64,000 nt of DNA from Avena insularis (GCA_023614405.1 CM042691.1:182068427-182132426), one strand, 5' to 3'. Shown: positions 20,192 to 32,392, counted from the stretch's first letter. Notes: generated by a model not told the origin, from the letters alone. A program made the numbers and translations.

Positions 20192-20646
20192 TGGTGATCT
20201 TAGTACCTACACTTCATTCAATTTTGAATTGTCATTTGAATAGATTTGAAATCTGTTTCTGTTGGTTTGCAAAGTGGGTTTGGGTTCACTTTTACTTGGT
20301 CTAGCAAGGGGTGAAAATAATTGGATTTGTTTTTATTAGAAAACTTGGGCTAGGAACACTCAAAGTGGTCTAGTGGTTAACTTTGGTCAAAATGACCATT
20401 TGCTTATATATCTTATTTTTAATTTTCTCTTCATTTGATTCTGCTTGGAAATGATCTAGATGATGTTGTTTTCATCTTGGAACCAATCCTTGCCATTCAT
20501 AGCAATCAAACATGGGATTGCAAGAATTCATGCATTCATCACACACACATGCATTCATATTAATTTTACTAACAAAAGTTTTTGTTAGCCCTAAACTTGG
20601 GTGATTAGATCTTGATAATCTTGTTTAATATTTTTGGGATGTTACA
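20192..20646 (-). repeat. Truncated 3' LTR of element D
   Basis: 455 bp matching 42291-42747, ending TTTTTGGGATGTTACA. The left break is at TGGTGATCTTAG, which is continuous with GAGAAATGGTG in the right LTR but here abuts the end of remnant C. Confidence 0.9.
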
Positions 20647-20665
20647 AACCTTCCCTCCTTAAAAA
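20647..20665 (-). other. Polypurine tract of element D
   Basis: The minus strand reads AAGGAGGGAAGG immediately before the 3' LTR start. It confirms orientation. Confidence 0.8.
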
Positions 20666-20697
20666 AAATATCGTCCCGAGATTTAAGAAAAAGAAAA

Positions 20698-21347
20698 CTA
20701 GGAACTAAAGAGATCTGGAAACTTAGTCCTAATGTAATATTTTCGCTCCCAAGTAGCTTCTTCTTCGGTATGGTTACTCCACTGGATCTTGAGAAACTTG
20801 ATACTCCGGGTTCTAGTGGTTCTGAAGGCTTCTTCCAAAATACGAATGGGTACTTCATGATAGGTTAGGTCCTCATTGATATCTATGGTTTTGTGATCAA
20901 TATTCTTGAAAACTTCGATCTTATCCGGGACTTCTAGGCATTTGCGAAGTAACGAGATATGAAACACATTATGCACGGCTGACATCTCCTCCGGCAGTTC
21001 CAGTTGATATGATACTTCTCTTTGGCGATTCAAAATCCTGAAGGGTCCGATATATTTGGGGGAAATATTTCCTTTGAGTTGGAAAGGTTGCATTCTTTTC
21101 AAGGGTGATACTTTCAGATACACAAAATCTCCGATTTCGAAGGCTAGATCTCGACGTCTCTTGTCGGCATAACTCTTCTGTCGAGATTGGGCGGTCTTAA
21201 GGTGCTCATGAATCTTGTGAACTTTCTCTTTGGCTTCTCTTAGGATGCCAGGTCCGAAAATCAAATGGGGCCATTTGCAAACTGGCTTGATAACTTTTGT
21301 TGTATGAGAATTCCGCGAAAGGTAGACAGTCCTCCCATTTAGATCCA
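20698..21347 (-). pseudogene. Element D integrase C-terminal half with chromodomain
   Basis: The frame contains FGPGILREAKEKVHKIHEHL, YADKRRRDLAFEIGDFVYLK, YIGPFRILNRQREVSYQLEL, VFHISLLRKCLE and a terminal chromodomain-like stretch IKFLKIQWSNHTEEEATWE. It resumes right at the edge of the solo LTR, where integrase is interrupted. A frameshift is needed near 21250-21300 to join the upstream WEDCLPFAEFSYNKSYQAS part, which is readable at 21206-21347. Confidence 0.87.
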
Positions 21348-21896
21348 TGTCGTGGTATTGCCGACGAGTACGCCATGGAAGGGTCCTCACAGTGCGTGTT
21401 TAGGGACATGGGGGAAGGCGGACGGTTGATGGGTACTAGGTAACACAGCTTACCTAGGTTCAGATCCCACGACCGTGGTAGAATCCTACTCCTGCTATAA
21501 ATCACTATAAGGGCAATACGCCGAGTTACAGGGATTAGTTTGCTGTGCGAGGTGCGTCATAGTCGACACTAGGTTGTCTGAGACTATCTACCCTAAAGGC
21601 TCCCATAGGCCCGACTTATATAGTTGTTAGGTCCTAGGATTACAGGGAAAAGTCCTAGCCGGACAGGTTACAGAGTCCTACACTGCTTACAACTAGTAGA
21701 GCGCGTCTTGCACTCCAAGGCTCCGGGTCCGTCGGTAACTCCTCCGTAGACTTCCTTTATCCGGCATGGGCCTCCCTTCTCGATCCATCTAACTGGGTCG
21801 CCCAGCAGGCCATGGGCCATGCTACCAACTATGGGCCATCCGGGTTATCCGGATAGGAGACATGCTATGAGGATACCCATATAGCATATCCCCACA
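21348..21896 (-). mobile_element. Solo LTR of the A family inserted in element D integrase
   Basis: 549 bp with TG...CA ends (TGTCGTGGTATTGCC to ATATCCCCACA). It is flanked by ATCCA (21343-21347) and GTCCA (21897-21901), four of five bases matching. Only one LTR is present, so the internal region was lost by LTR-LTR recombination. It shows what the missing outer part of the A LTR should look like. A minus-strand TATATAAG at 21615-21622 is the likely TATA box. Confidence 0.88.
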
Positions 21897-22377
21897 GTCC
21901 ATATTCCAACACACAAGCTCTCAACATATCTTTGAGTATTTGGTTTACTCGCTCCGTTTGTCCATCGATATGCAGGTGATAAGCGTTGCTGAAATCCAGT
22001 CTTGTTCCTAATCCTTCTTGGACTTTCTTCCAAAATCTCGAGGTAAACTGGGTTCGTCGATCTGACAAAATGTTCTTGAGGATTCCATGCAAACTGACTA
22101 TCCTAGCAATGTACAACTCTGCTAGCTTGGAGCTCTGATAAGTGGTCTTAACCGGTAATAAATGGGCTACTTTAGACAGTTTATCCACTATGACCCAGAT
22201 AGAGTCATTTCCCCTACTAGATGTAGGCAAACCGGTGATGAAATCCATTCCAACTGAATCCCATTTCCATTCTGGAATTTGCAATGGTTGGAAAAGTCCT
22301 GCGGGTCTCTGATGTCCCGCTTTGATTCTCTGATAGATATCACACTTGGCTATGTAGCTGCCGATTTCTCTCTTCAT
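21897..22377 (-). pseudogene. Element D integrase zinc-binding end and core
   Basis: The zinc-binding end has CDIYQRIKAGHQRPAGL, where the second Cys of the usual CxxC is Tyr. The core follows with WDSVGMDFITGLPTSSRGND, WVIVDKLSKVAHLLPV, ILSDRRTQFTSRFW and DGQTERVNQILKDML, so all three D,D,E positions are visible. The frame runs into the solo LTR at 21896. Confidence 0.87.
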
Positions 22378-22383
22378 CTTATG

Positions 22384-23042
22384 TCACCAAAATTGCTCCT
22401 TCAAGTCCTGATACATCTTGGTTCCTCTAGGGTGGATAGAATAAAGAGTATCATGGGCTTCTTGCAAAATAGCTTGCTTCAACTCGGAATCTGCTGGCAC
22501 ACAGATACGTCCTTTGTACCACAAAACTCCTTCATCTTCGGTGAATCCGGGTACCTTCTCTGTATCGATACGACGTTTGATTCCGTCGATACTAGCATTT
22601 CCTTTCTGCGCCTCCTTGATCTGACTGATCAAAGTGGGTTGAAGTTCTATGCTAGCCAAAAATCCTTCACTAACTAATTCCATTCTGAAATCTTCCAATT
22701 CCTTATGTAAACTGGGTTGCTCCTTCAGAATCATGGTGTTCAATTGACACGGCAATCTGCTAAGAGCATCTGCTACCACATTGGCTTTGCCTGGGTGATA
22801 GTGAATGTCAAGGTCATAGTCCTTCATTAACTCTATCCATCTCCTTTGCCTCATATTTAGTTCCTTATGGGTGAAAATATACGTCAGGCTCTATGATCCG
22901 AATAAATCTCACAACGGTTACCCATGAGATAATGCTGCCATGTCTTCAAGGCTGACACTACGACTTCTAGTTCGAGGTCATGGGTAGGGTAATTCTGCTC
23001 ATGTTGCTTCAGTTGTCAGGATATATAGGATATGACTTTGCC
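22384..23042 (-). pseudogene. Element D RNase H C-terminus and connection to integrase
   Basis: The open stretch 22384-22854 begins [20 protein letters not shown], then [18 protein letters not shown], and ends in the HHCC start ([20 protein letters not shown]) just before a stop at the position of a conserved Trp. The portion 22855-23042 gives the RNase H centre in a broken frame. Confidence 0.82.
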
Positions 23043-24050
23043 TTATTGCATTAGCACACATCTGAGACCAACCTTGGATGCATCACAATACACATCAAAA
23101 GGCTTCGTGATATCTAGCATAATCAAGATTGGGGCTGAGATCAATCTCTTCTTGAGCTCTTGAAAACTGGCTTCACATTTGTCCGTCCATTCAAACTTCT
23201 TATCTTTCTTCAACAATTGGGTCATGGGTCTTGTGATGCTCCAGAATCCTTCTACGAACTTGCAGTAATATCCCGCTAATCCGAGAAATGCACGAACTTG
23301 GGTTTGAGTGGTTGGGGCTTGCCATTCTTCAACATCCTTAACCTTGGCAGGGTCGACAACAATTCCTCCTGCCGACACGATATGTCCTCGGAATCCTACT
23401 TCCTTCAACCAGAACTCACATTTGCTAAACTTGGCATACAACTGATGGTCCCTAAGGGTTTCAAGGATGGTCCTTAGGTGTAGCTCATGTTCTTATTCTG
23501 ATTTGGAATAGATCAGAATGTCATCAATGAAAACAACGACAAACTTATCCAAGAAGTTCATAAAAATCTTATTCATGCGATTCATGAAATAAGCAGGGGC
23601 ATTGGTTAATCCAAAAGACATGACGGTGTACTCATACAGTCCATATCTGGTGGTGAAGGTAGTCTTTGGAATATCCTCTACATGAATCTTGAGTTGATGA
23701 TAACCAGTTCTAAGATCAATTTTAGAAAACACTTTGGCACCGGTCAACTGTTCAAACAGATCTTCTATCTTCGGTAGTGGGTACTTGTTCTTAATGGGGA
23801 CGTCATTCAACTTCCGATAATCCGTGCACAAACGGTTACCTCCATCTTTCTTATCCACAAATAAAACAGGTGATCTCCATGGCGATGCACTTGGTTGAAT
23901 CAGACCTACCTCCAGCATAGCATCTAGTTGCTTCTTCAGCTCTACTAATTCAGACGGGTTCATACTATAAGGTCTCTGAGCTATGGGTCCAGTTCTAGGG
24001 ATTATTTCAATGATAAACTCGATATCCTGATCTGGGGGCATACCGGGCAA
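23043..24050 (-). pseudogene. Element D reverse transcriptase and RNase H start
   Basis: RT palm motifs lie at 23493-24050: [56 protein letters not shown] and the catalytic FIDD box near 23519-23530. The thumb and RNase H start lie at 23043-23441 ([52 protein letters not shown]). A stop between 23441 and 23493 separates them. Confidence 0.9.
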
Positions 24051-24112
24051 TACATTTGGGAATACGTCGGGGTATTCACAGACTACTCTGACTTGGTTAA
24101 TGGTTGGTTGGG

Positions 24113-24700
24113 CTAGACTCTTGTTGCACTTGAATTGACGGGCAAGGTTTCAGATACATGCTCTACTGATACTCTAGCTGTACTAGTCATGGTTATGGAT
24201 TTCTTGGCACAATAGATTAATCCTTTATGTTTTGACATCCAATCCATTGCTAGTACTACTTCCAAACCTTTGGTTCCGAGTACTATTAGATTAGCATAAA
24301 AATCTATGCCATGGATTCTGATAGATACGGCCTTGCAAATTTGTCTAGCTTTGGTGGTTGAACTAGGTATTTGAACTATCATAACATGCTTCAGGTTTTT
24401 TGGTTGAATCTTACTAGTGCATGCAAATTCTTCTGTAATAAACGAGTGTGATGCTCCAGAATCAAACAACACTCTTGCAAGTACTGAGTTAATAGAAAAC
24501 ATACCCAGCATGACATCTGGCGCTTCCTGAGCTTCTACAGCATTCATGTGAAACAGACGGCCGTTGCGGTTGAGTGAGTTCCCTAGTGAAAATGTTCTTC
24601 TAGGTTGAACACGGCGCTGCTGCTGAGCTGGGGCATTCACATTGGTAGCTGCTACAAGCTTCTTGGGACACTCGTTGGAGTAGTGAACCTTAACTCCGCA
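24113..24700 (-). pseudogene. Element D protease
   Basis: An intact-looking aspartic protease: VLFDSGASHSFITEEFA, then LEVVLAMDWMSKHKGLIYC, matching the LDVILGMDWL motif of plant gypsy proteases. It is in frame with the zinc knuckle upstream. The frame ends near 24113 before RT. Confidence 0.87.
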
Positions 24701-24938
24701 TTCAAAACAAGTAACCTGAGACTTGTCTTTTCCTGCAACAGGCACGACAATTGCTTCCAGTCCTTGGGGCAGTATTGGTGTTGTGGGTGTTGTTGTTGTT
24801 CTTGAACTTGGACGGTGCATGGTTGAAATTGTTGGAGTTTCCGGGGTTGTTGTGGTTTCCTCCGGGCCTTGGATTTCCCCCTCCACGGTTGGGATAGTTC
24901 AGACGGGTCATCGGGGGTCTATTGTTTCTCGGGGCATA
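24701..24938 (-). pseudogene. Element D gag zinc knuckle and Asn/Gly-rich linker
   Basis: The knuckle CFECGVKVHYSNEC has the C-x2-C-x4-H-x4-C spacing and follows a linker of Asn/Gly/Pro/Thr repeats (GGGNPRPGGNHNNPGNSNN). The gag gene continues on the far side of element F at 36796, the two halves sharing the GCATA duplication. Confidence 0.85.
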
Positions 24939-26232
24939 TGAAGGAAATATGCCCTAGAGGCAATCATAGAGATGATTATATTTCTTATGTATCCATGAGT
25001 TATTGTAATGTTCCTTGAATAACCATATCAGGCAACTTGTATTGATTGGCAATTATATGAATTGTTTGTGAAACTCTTTACTTGTATGGTTATTTAATAG
25101 TTGTCCCTAGTCGGAATTCATGTGAGGACACATGTGAATATTAGACTAGAACATCGATTGGTTGATGACTATGTTTCGCAAGTCATAGACATGGAGATGT
25201 CAAACCAATGATGTGGACACATGTTATGAAAATTGGGTTGGACTGACCCAATTTGAGACTGGCAATTACTTGCAGCTCTCTCTCTACAAACCGTGTACGT
25301 TTTTTCCTTAGACCCGAGATTGTTGCATGTACTTGAGATGTGGATCGACCTACTTTGGGGCTATCAGACGCTACTCCGTAACTGGGTAGCTATAAAGGTA
25401 GCTTTCAGGTTTGTCTTGAAGAATGCTGCAAGGCATGGTCAATCAAGATGGGATTTGCTCCTCTCTACCTGAGAGAGATATCTCTGGGCCCCTCGAGTGA
25501 TCGGATCCAGAAATGCATGGCCGTGCTACATATGGTTAAGAGTTAATCTAGTAAAGGGATTCCGAATCACAGTATCGAGAAAGGGAGGCCATCTTGGAGC
25601 TAGACCAAATATCATGAGGCAAATGGAAAGACATGTACTAAACCTTGTGATGGTTCGTTCAATATGATCTTTGTATGCGTTTAGGAGTTGGCACGTCTTC
25701 TTAGAGGCCGCTACCAACTATTGACAAAATAAGTGTATTCGTGTCATGTCTATACGTATATGAACCTATAGGGTCACACATATAAGGGGCTGGAAGCCTA
25801 ATGAGGATTGGATCTGAATTAGACCAGGCTTAGGCTACTAATGGGCTGCTAATGTAGAAGCCCACTAGGGATGCCTATATAAGAGAGGGTGGGGCGTGCT
25901 TACCAGGGTTAGACCATTCCACCCAGCCGCCACACCTCACGCCTGTGTTGCATGCACAGACCTAGCAGTCCGACGTCTGACGCTTCCACCCTGTACGTGT
26001 GGATACCTCGGAGGCACTGCATCTATAGTGCTTGGACGAGCTGCACAAGGGGAGCTGCTCGTGGGACGAGAATGAGGAGGAGACGTTGATCGTCTGCACT
26101 GCCTCGACGCGCTTCATCAAGTTCCACAACTGCATGTCTAGTGGTATTACTGTGATCTATGACAACAGTAATCCTGGTTTACGCGGTAGAAAATTTTGAT
26201 TTGCGCTAGTGTAGCCTACCCGTATCCCTTTA
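24939..26232 (+). repeat. 5' LTR of element F (1294 bp)
   Basis: It starts TGAAGGAAATATGCC and ends CCCTTTA. The right LTR ends CCCTTCA, so the terminal CA has become TA here. A TATA box, TATATAAG, is at 25876-25883. No gene inside; short ORFs do not match anything I know. Confidence 0.93.
25876..25883 (+). promoter_or_regulatory. TATA box of the element F 5' LTR
   Basis: TATATAAG followed by GAGAGGGTGGGG, conserved in the right LTR at 36434-36440. The position, about two thirds along the LTR, fits the U3/R boundary of Copia LTR promoters. Confidence 0.6.
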
Positions 26233-26233
26233 G

Positions 26234-26246
26234 TGGTATCAGAGCC
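26234..26246 (+). other. Primer binding site of element F (initiator Met tRNA)
   Basis: TGGTATCAGAGCC, a perfect match to the plant tRNA-iMet PBS, one base after the LTR end. Confidence 0.95.
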
Positions 26247-27614
26247 GATGTTGTTCAGTTATAGATTCGGGATGTTTGCATATGGTGATATGCAGATTGA
26301 TATGAATGATGTGATCGTTTATATTGCGGTGGTTCAGGATTGATCTATGATATTGCTTTCCGTGATCGTGATTCTGAGGTAGTCGAACGACTTACCCCTA
26401 CCGGTCGATTTACGCCATCGGGATATACATTGACACATAAATCTTGTTGAATCACGCGAAGATCAATATGATTGATCGAATCGGAACCTAGATCTAAAAT
26501 CGATGTGCCGTGATCAAAGGAGTTTGATCAGATCGGAACAACAGACGGTTTATGGTAAATTTGATTTGCCGATCAAAATCCTTAAAGAAATTGTGTAGAT
26601 ACCGCGAGGGGCGCTGCCCCTTCGAACCTCGCAGGAGGAGACCCCCTAGACCCCCCTAGTCGTAGCACATTTTTTGTATCTCGTTAAGGTAACTAGGTGC
26701 TGCGAGGTCACATGATCCGGTAGAATGCGATTCTATGCATAACTTGTTTTTTGCAGGATGTATGTGATCAGTATGGCCTATATATGTATGTGATGCATGT
26801 ATGAAATTTATCATGACCTGCATGTCGTGAGTAGAGCAACACGGCCGGAGCCATGTGTGTTGTCAATTATTGTAAGGGCCTGCGTGCCAACTTGTGATGA
26901 TCCCAATTCTATGTAATTTTGATTACTAGCTGTTAGGGGTAATAGCTTCTATTAGTTCTTGGAGGACTCATCACTTGGAGGATGGCTCGCATGGAACATG
27001 AAGAGGGAGATCATCATGGTGGACATGTTCTATGGCGATAGAGATCACCATGAGAAAATGGACCATACTGTGTCACAACTATGTGAATGCTATTCTTATG
27101 TGTTTTACTCTATGCATGCTTAGATGATAGAAGTAGAACGATCCCTCACAAAGTTTAAGTTAAACCATGTCGTCCCAACCAAACCTTGCACCATCCTATG
27201 CCATGTACAATCGTTGGTGGGCCTATGAAATTAGGGTGCCGCGGTTTTCCATGGCTGGATGGGTTTGTATCGGATACCTACACGCATAAGGGTTGGTGAG
27301 CTTGACAAGGTCATTTTAACAGTTAAGGACCTTGGGGCATAAAGGTTGGGCGCCTGGTTTTGACATAGAGATGTCACCCAACAACAAGAGTCATATATGA
27401 TATGATTACCAAGTGTTGCTTACCGATTTACCTTGTCTTCTAGCAGTGATGCTAGAGCTCACTAGTCGACTTGTTAATTGTGGATCTTGAATCACTTAGT
27501 ATCAATAGAGGGATATTGATTTAAGTGGGAGTATATGCTATTAAATTGTTTAATATGTTTTACTCATTGATGGTTACATGGCTTAGTATTTTGCATGTTC
27601 TCTGTTGTAGATCA
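26247..27614 (+). other. Untranslated leader of element F
   Basis: About 1.37 kb without a supportable ORF, between the PBS and the gag ATG. It includes a C/G-run segment around 26610-26660. A long leader is normal in BARE-type elements, where it holds packaging and dimerisation signals; none can be pinpointed here. Confidence 0.6.
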
Positions 27615-28446
27615 ATGGCACCGAACACGGCATCACCTTTTTCTTTGCATTCGATTCTTGACAAAGATAAACTAAATGGAACAAACTATTCGGACTGGGT
27701 CCATAACCTGAGAATTGTTCTCAGGTCTGATAAAAAGGAAATGGTTCTGGGTACCCCAATCCCTAATGAACCTGCTGATAATGCATCTGCTACCCTAAAG
27801 AATGCCTACAAGAGAGCATGTGATGATTCTCTTGAGGTTAGCTATCTTATGATTGCATGCATGGAACCTGAACTCCAAAAGAAGTTTGAGGATCAGGATG
27901 CGTATGATATGATCATCGCGCTTAAGGACATGTTCCAAGATCAGGCAAGGACTGAGAGGTACAATGTTGCCAAGTCCTTTGTCGAATGCAAGCTAGCAGA
28001 GGGAGCAGCAGTACGCCCCATGTGATCAAAATGGTTAGTTACAGTCAGACTTTGGAAAAGCTTGGTTTTCCCTAGGCCAAGAGTTGGCCGCTGACTTCAT
28101 TTTGGCGTCTCTTCCATCTAGCTATGGGAAGTTCATTTCGGACTACCATATGCATGGGGTGGAGAAGGGCCTTAATGAGTTATGCGGGATGCTAAAAACA
28201 GTAGAAAGTGACATGAAGAAGTGTGCAGGGCATAGCCATGTGATGGCTGTGCGTAAACAAGCTTCAAGAAAAAGGGTACTTCTTGGAAGAAGAAGGGCAA
28301 GACTAAGGATACGATCCCTAAGCCTGCACCCAAGAAAAAGGCTAGACCTATAGAAGAAACTGAGTGCTTCTTTTGTCATGAACATGGCCACTGGAAGAGA
28401 AACTGCAGCAAGTACCAGGCTTCTTTGAAGAAGAGTGGAAGTAAGA
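27615..28446 (+). pseudogene. Element F gag
   Basis: The ATG at 27615 gives MAPNTASPFSLHSILDKDKL and NGTNYSDWVHNLRIVL, the standard BARE gag start. It stays open to a TGA near 28023, then continues in another frame (ADFILASLPSSYGKFISDYH, 28084 on), and the CCHC knuckle (CFFCHEHGHWKRNC, about 28363-28404) is in a third. At least two frameshifts therefore break it. The coding sequence is interrupted at 28446 by solo LTR G. Confidence 0.88.
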
Positions 28447-30191
28447 TGTAACACCCTCGGAATCGGCCCTATGCAAGTTTCAGCATTCCCGCCAAACCCG
28501 CATAGAAATGATTCAAAGGTGCCCACCAGGCACTTTCGTGCGGGTGAAAAATGAAGTAATACCATAACACAATAGTCCACGATGGAACCCACAGAACAGA
28601 TATATACAACAATGACTCAAAGAGTCAAGAATACAGATATACAGTACAAAGATCCACATCACCTTGAAAACGATACAGCGTCCGAGTACGGACAAGATGC
28701 AAATTGATCTAAGATCCCTGAAGAACAACCAATGGCGTCCATAACCCTGTCCAGGCCAAGCCGGAAGGGTTACCATGCTAACGACGTTGATCTCAAAACC
28801 TACTAAAACAAAAGGGGTGCCGGCAAAGGGCAAAGGAAAAAGAGAGCGGTCAGTACTGAGGCCAGTACACAGCGAGACTAGAATTCGGCGGCTCTCGCCT
28901 ACATAGGTATGGTGGACTGAAGCGGCAGCGCAGCATGCACTAAACAACCTATAGAGACACGATACAACTATCGGCTATTAGAGAGGGATAAGAAAGACCT
29001 ATTCGGATCCAACCTGAAACTATCACCAAGCATACTCATCCTGGTATTTCCCCCTCGAGACCAAACGAGGAAGTCAACCGAGGAACTCACACAGTTGGCA
29101 ATTTTATTCATTCCGTTATAGTTGCGGCAATTACTAGCCAGATATAGATAACACGAGTCATCCAGATATAATAAGTAGTGGGCAGTTTTAGTTGGCCATT
29201 CTATTGTAGTTGTAGTACTTACTAGTCAGATGCATATAGCATGAGGCATCCCAAAACCAAGCAGTTGTTGGTACTCTTATTTAGCCATTCCGTTGTAGTG
29301 AAGCTGATTACTAGTCATTATAAAGTCAAATTTATAGCACTACTTTAGTTATAGTTGCCTATGATCGAGATACTGTGCTCCAAGTCGTCCATAACTGCGG
29401 ACACAGCTTTCCAAAAGTTTTACCCTGCAGGGGGGCACAAATAGCAACACATGCATGATCAACCTCGGGAAAAACCAAATAAAAAACTAACGAGGCATCA
29501 CGACAGAACATTTTCAAGATTCATATTTGATTTCAGGGGGCCACCCCACTAAGCAACCCGCGACGAAGTTGGCCGGCTCCGAGATGGACCCAGAGGTTTG
29601 TGTCAATGGCTGTAAACGACTAGGAACCCGAAAATGTGACTGGGCTTGTCGATACCGCGGAAACATTCCACATTTGTTCCGAAACAGTACAGGCGCTCCA
29701 CGCGCAATCGTAAATAAAGCAGTAAAGCATGGCATGAGTACATGATAGTAATAAAGCCCCAAACTACTTTGTGGCCCCATGGAATTAAATATGACTCAAG
29801 CTAGGGTTAGGGGGATTTATGGTCCCACATGCGGATAGTGCGAATATTCAAAGAACAGGTATCAAGTACTCGGGGTCCTATGGGACACAAGTGGACGGCT
29901 AAAAACCAAATAACATCTATTGCCCACATGTGCCTCTGCATTCTTTACCTACTTTCAATTTTAGTTATTAAACGATAATTAAAGCCATGATCATCTCCAA
30001 CATTAAACATGCAGCATTACTCCAACAATTGTGGTACTTGACGACACGCAACCGCACTTGAGCAAGTGACTACGACACGCAAGTCCAACTATCTACCAAG
30101 CAACAGGTAATAGGTTGTGTCCAAGACAATATAAGGCTGCAAGGGATATCACGGGTACGAAAACTAGAGCATCGCAACACAGATAGCAATA

Positions 30192-30767
30192 GATCAACAT
30201 GAGGAAATAAAGACTAGAAATGTAAAATAGGTAGAAAGGGGGGAATGCTCGCCTGAAAACATTGCCGAAGGTTCATTCGAAGATCGGGTTGACACTCGCA
30301 TCAACTCATCAGCCTAATCCGTGAAGAAGCGAAACACTAAAATAAACATCGGATGCACTATTTAATACTACGGCAGAAAATCGAGTATGATGCATGTATG
30401 ATGTATGACATGGTAAAGATGCGATGCAATTAGTCAATATTAAGCAGAACCGGGGTCCCGACAATTAATTATTAGGTTCGATCAACATGAGGAAATAAAG
30501 ACTAGAAATGTAAAATAGGTAGAAAGGGGGGAATGCTCGCCTGAAAACATTGCCGAAGGTTCATTCGAAGATCGGGTTGACACTCGCATCAACTCATCAG
30601 CCTAATCCGTGAAGAAGCGAAACACTAAAATAAACATCGGATGCACTATTTAATACTACGGCAGAAAATCGAGTATGATGCATGTATGATGTATGACATG
30701 GTAAAGATGCGATGCAATTAGTCAATATTAAGCAGAACCGGGGTCCCGACAATTAATTATTAGGTTC
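30192..30767. repeat. Exact 288-bp tandem duplication in solo LTR G
   Basis: Unit 1 is 30192-30479 and unit 2 is 30480-30767. Reading both base by base I found no difference. Each unit starts GATCAACATGAGG and ends TTATTAGGTTC. Confidence 0.9.
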
Positions 30768-31329
30768 ATGTTGTTTAGATACCCCGCAATTTTAAATGTT
30801 GTCTTAACAAGGCAAAATATTTCACTGGTTCGATGAACAAATTTAAATGGGACCAATATTAGACTAGATGCGCTCGCATATGGCCTCCATATTTAATTAT
30901 GAGGTGAATCGGCATAATGCCCCCAAACCACATAATGTATGCAAGTATGAACAATTTAATATGCAAAAATTATATATCATATATTATAAAAATATAGGGG
31001 TCTCGGAATAGGGGTCACACATTGGTCCGAAGATCTTGGGGGGTTCGCGGTTCAACGGGTTCGGGCTCGACAATCGGACTCCGGGAACGGGTCTTAGCGT
31101 TCCATGAAGGAGACCTTGTGGTTTCATGCCGCAGGCCTTCGGGTATAGGGGATCTTCAATCCGAGAGGGAGAGCTTCGGTTCCGTGTTAACTCGTCGATC
31201 TTGTACTTAGGATTTCCTCGACTACCTTGCCAATTGTAGACGATGTGGTAGTCAAACTTAACAACTTCTGTCGGTTGCAGCAAACTATACCATAAACCGC
31301 ACATGAGCAAACCCACTAATCTCTTGTCT

Positions 31330-32080
31330 TGTCCTCACCGTTAGAACGCACGCACATGGACACCATGGGACAGCGCACCCACTCCCTTCTGGTGGCCGTG
31401 GTCGGGCAAGGCAGAGGGCAGCCGAGACGAAGACGGCGACCAGGCTTGCAGATGACGAGGGTGGAGGGGTCGTGGCAGGGACGCAGAGGACTCGTCGGAG
31501 GGTCAACATCGATGGCGGGCGCGTAGAGCTCGGGCAGAGTAACGACGAGGAGGAGGGTGTGTAGCGGCCGAACACGGGCGAGGATTTGCTCGAAGACGGG
31601 CGCAGACGGCGGCCTGCTGCGGCGAAGAGGGAGGCGTGCGACGGCATCCTGTGCGAGCTCGTAGGGACAGCGCGAGGAAGAGGGTTGCAGGGTGAGCGTA
31701 TGGAGGCAGAGGCGACGACCGGACGGTGAGCTCGGGCAGCACCGGGCGCGCAGAGGTCGGGAAGGATGGAGCCGCTCGGGGAGGCGGCGGATCGAGAATG
31801 GGGTCAGGGACAGGAAGGGCGAGATGAGGGTCGCGAGAGGTAGGCGAGGAAGGGTGCGGCTTCATGGTGTGACCTGGCTCACGCGGTTTGCAGCGTGAGG
31901 CGCGTCGAGCGAGGGAGTGGGGTCGGGGGAAGCAGCGTGGCAGCTAGCCGGGGTGGGCCAGGTGTTACGTGCGGGGTGAGGGAGGCGGTCGCTACGGGGA
32001 GTTGGTGTTGTGGCGAGGCGCGTGTCTGCAGCTGGTGGCGGCGACAGGGAGTGGAGCTAGGGTTGGGTAGATAGATGGTC
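31330..32080. other. GC-rich block in solo LTR G
   Basis: It is GC-rich, with overlapping ORFs such as 31285-31647 and 31503-31865 on the minus strand, whose products are Pro/Arg/Ser/Ala-rich without a motif. It has the same position and composition as blocks in the B and D LTRs. Regarded as LTR promoter/leader sequence, not a gene. Confidence 0.5.
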
Positions 32081-32392
32081 TAGGGTTTCACCGGCTGGGC
32101 ATTTTGGGCCTGGCTGGTTTAGGTTTAGGATTCTTTTTTTGTTTATTTAAAACCTTATTATTTTTTACTTTTATTATTTTCAGAAACATTTTTAAATAGT
32201 TTTACACCGTTGAAAATAGAAGAAATGAATATGTTTTTAATTTAAATATAAGAGGGAAGACTTTGCAAACAAAAATAGGGTTTACTAAAATACTTTTAGA
32301 GACACTACCATGCATGATGATGCAATAATGATGCGAATAATAAAACAACACGCAATTTTCTAGTAGTGGAAATTCCGGGGTGCTACATAAGA

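Larger units (their letters stand above)
28447..32387 (-). mobile_element. Element G: solo LTR (3.9 kb) of a Tekay-like gypsy family
   Basis: TG...CA ends (TGTAACACCCTCGG and GGGGTGCTACA) with a perfect TAAGA duplication at 28442-28446 and 32388-32392. No PBS, PPT or coding domains are inside. The AT-rich first part and GC-rich block at 31330-32080 are collinear with the + reading of the B and D LTRs, so I place it on the minus strand; the ends alone do not decide this. It includes an exact 288-bp tandem duplication. It splits F between gag and protease. Confidence 0.85.

Noticed and set aside
26234..26246. tRNA-Met-like sequence
   Set aside because: Only the 3' end complement of the tRNA is present. 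It is a PBS, not a tRNA gene. The same holds at 9330 and 38819.
31285..31898. Pro/Arg-rich ORFs in solo LTR G
   Set aside because: Composition-driven. Open on both strands, with no motifs and no start context.
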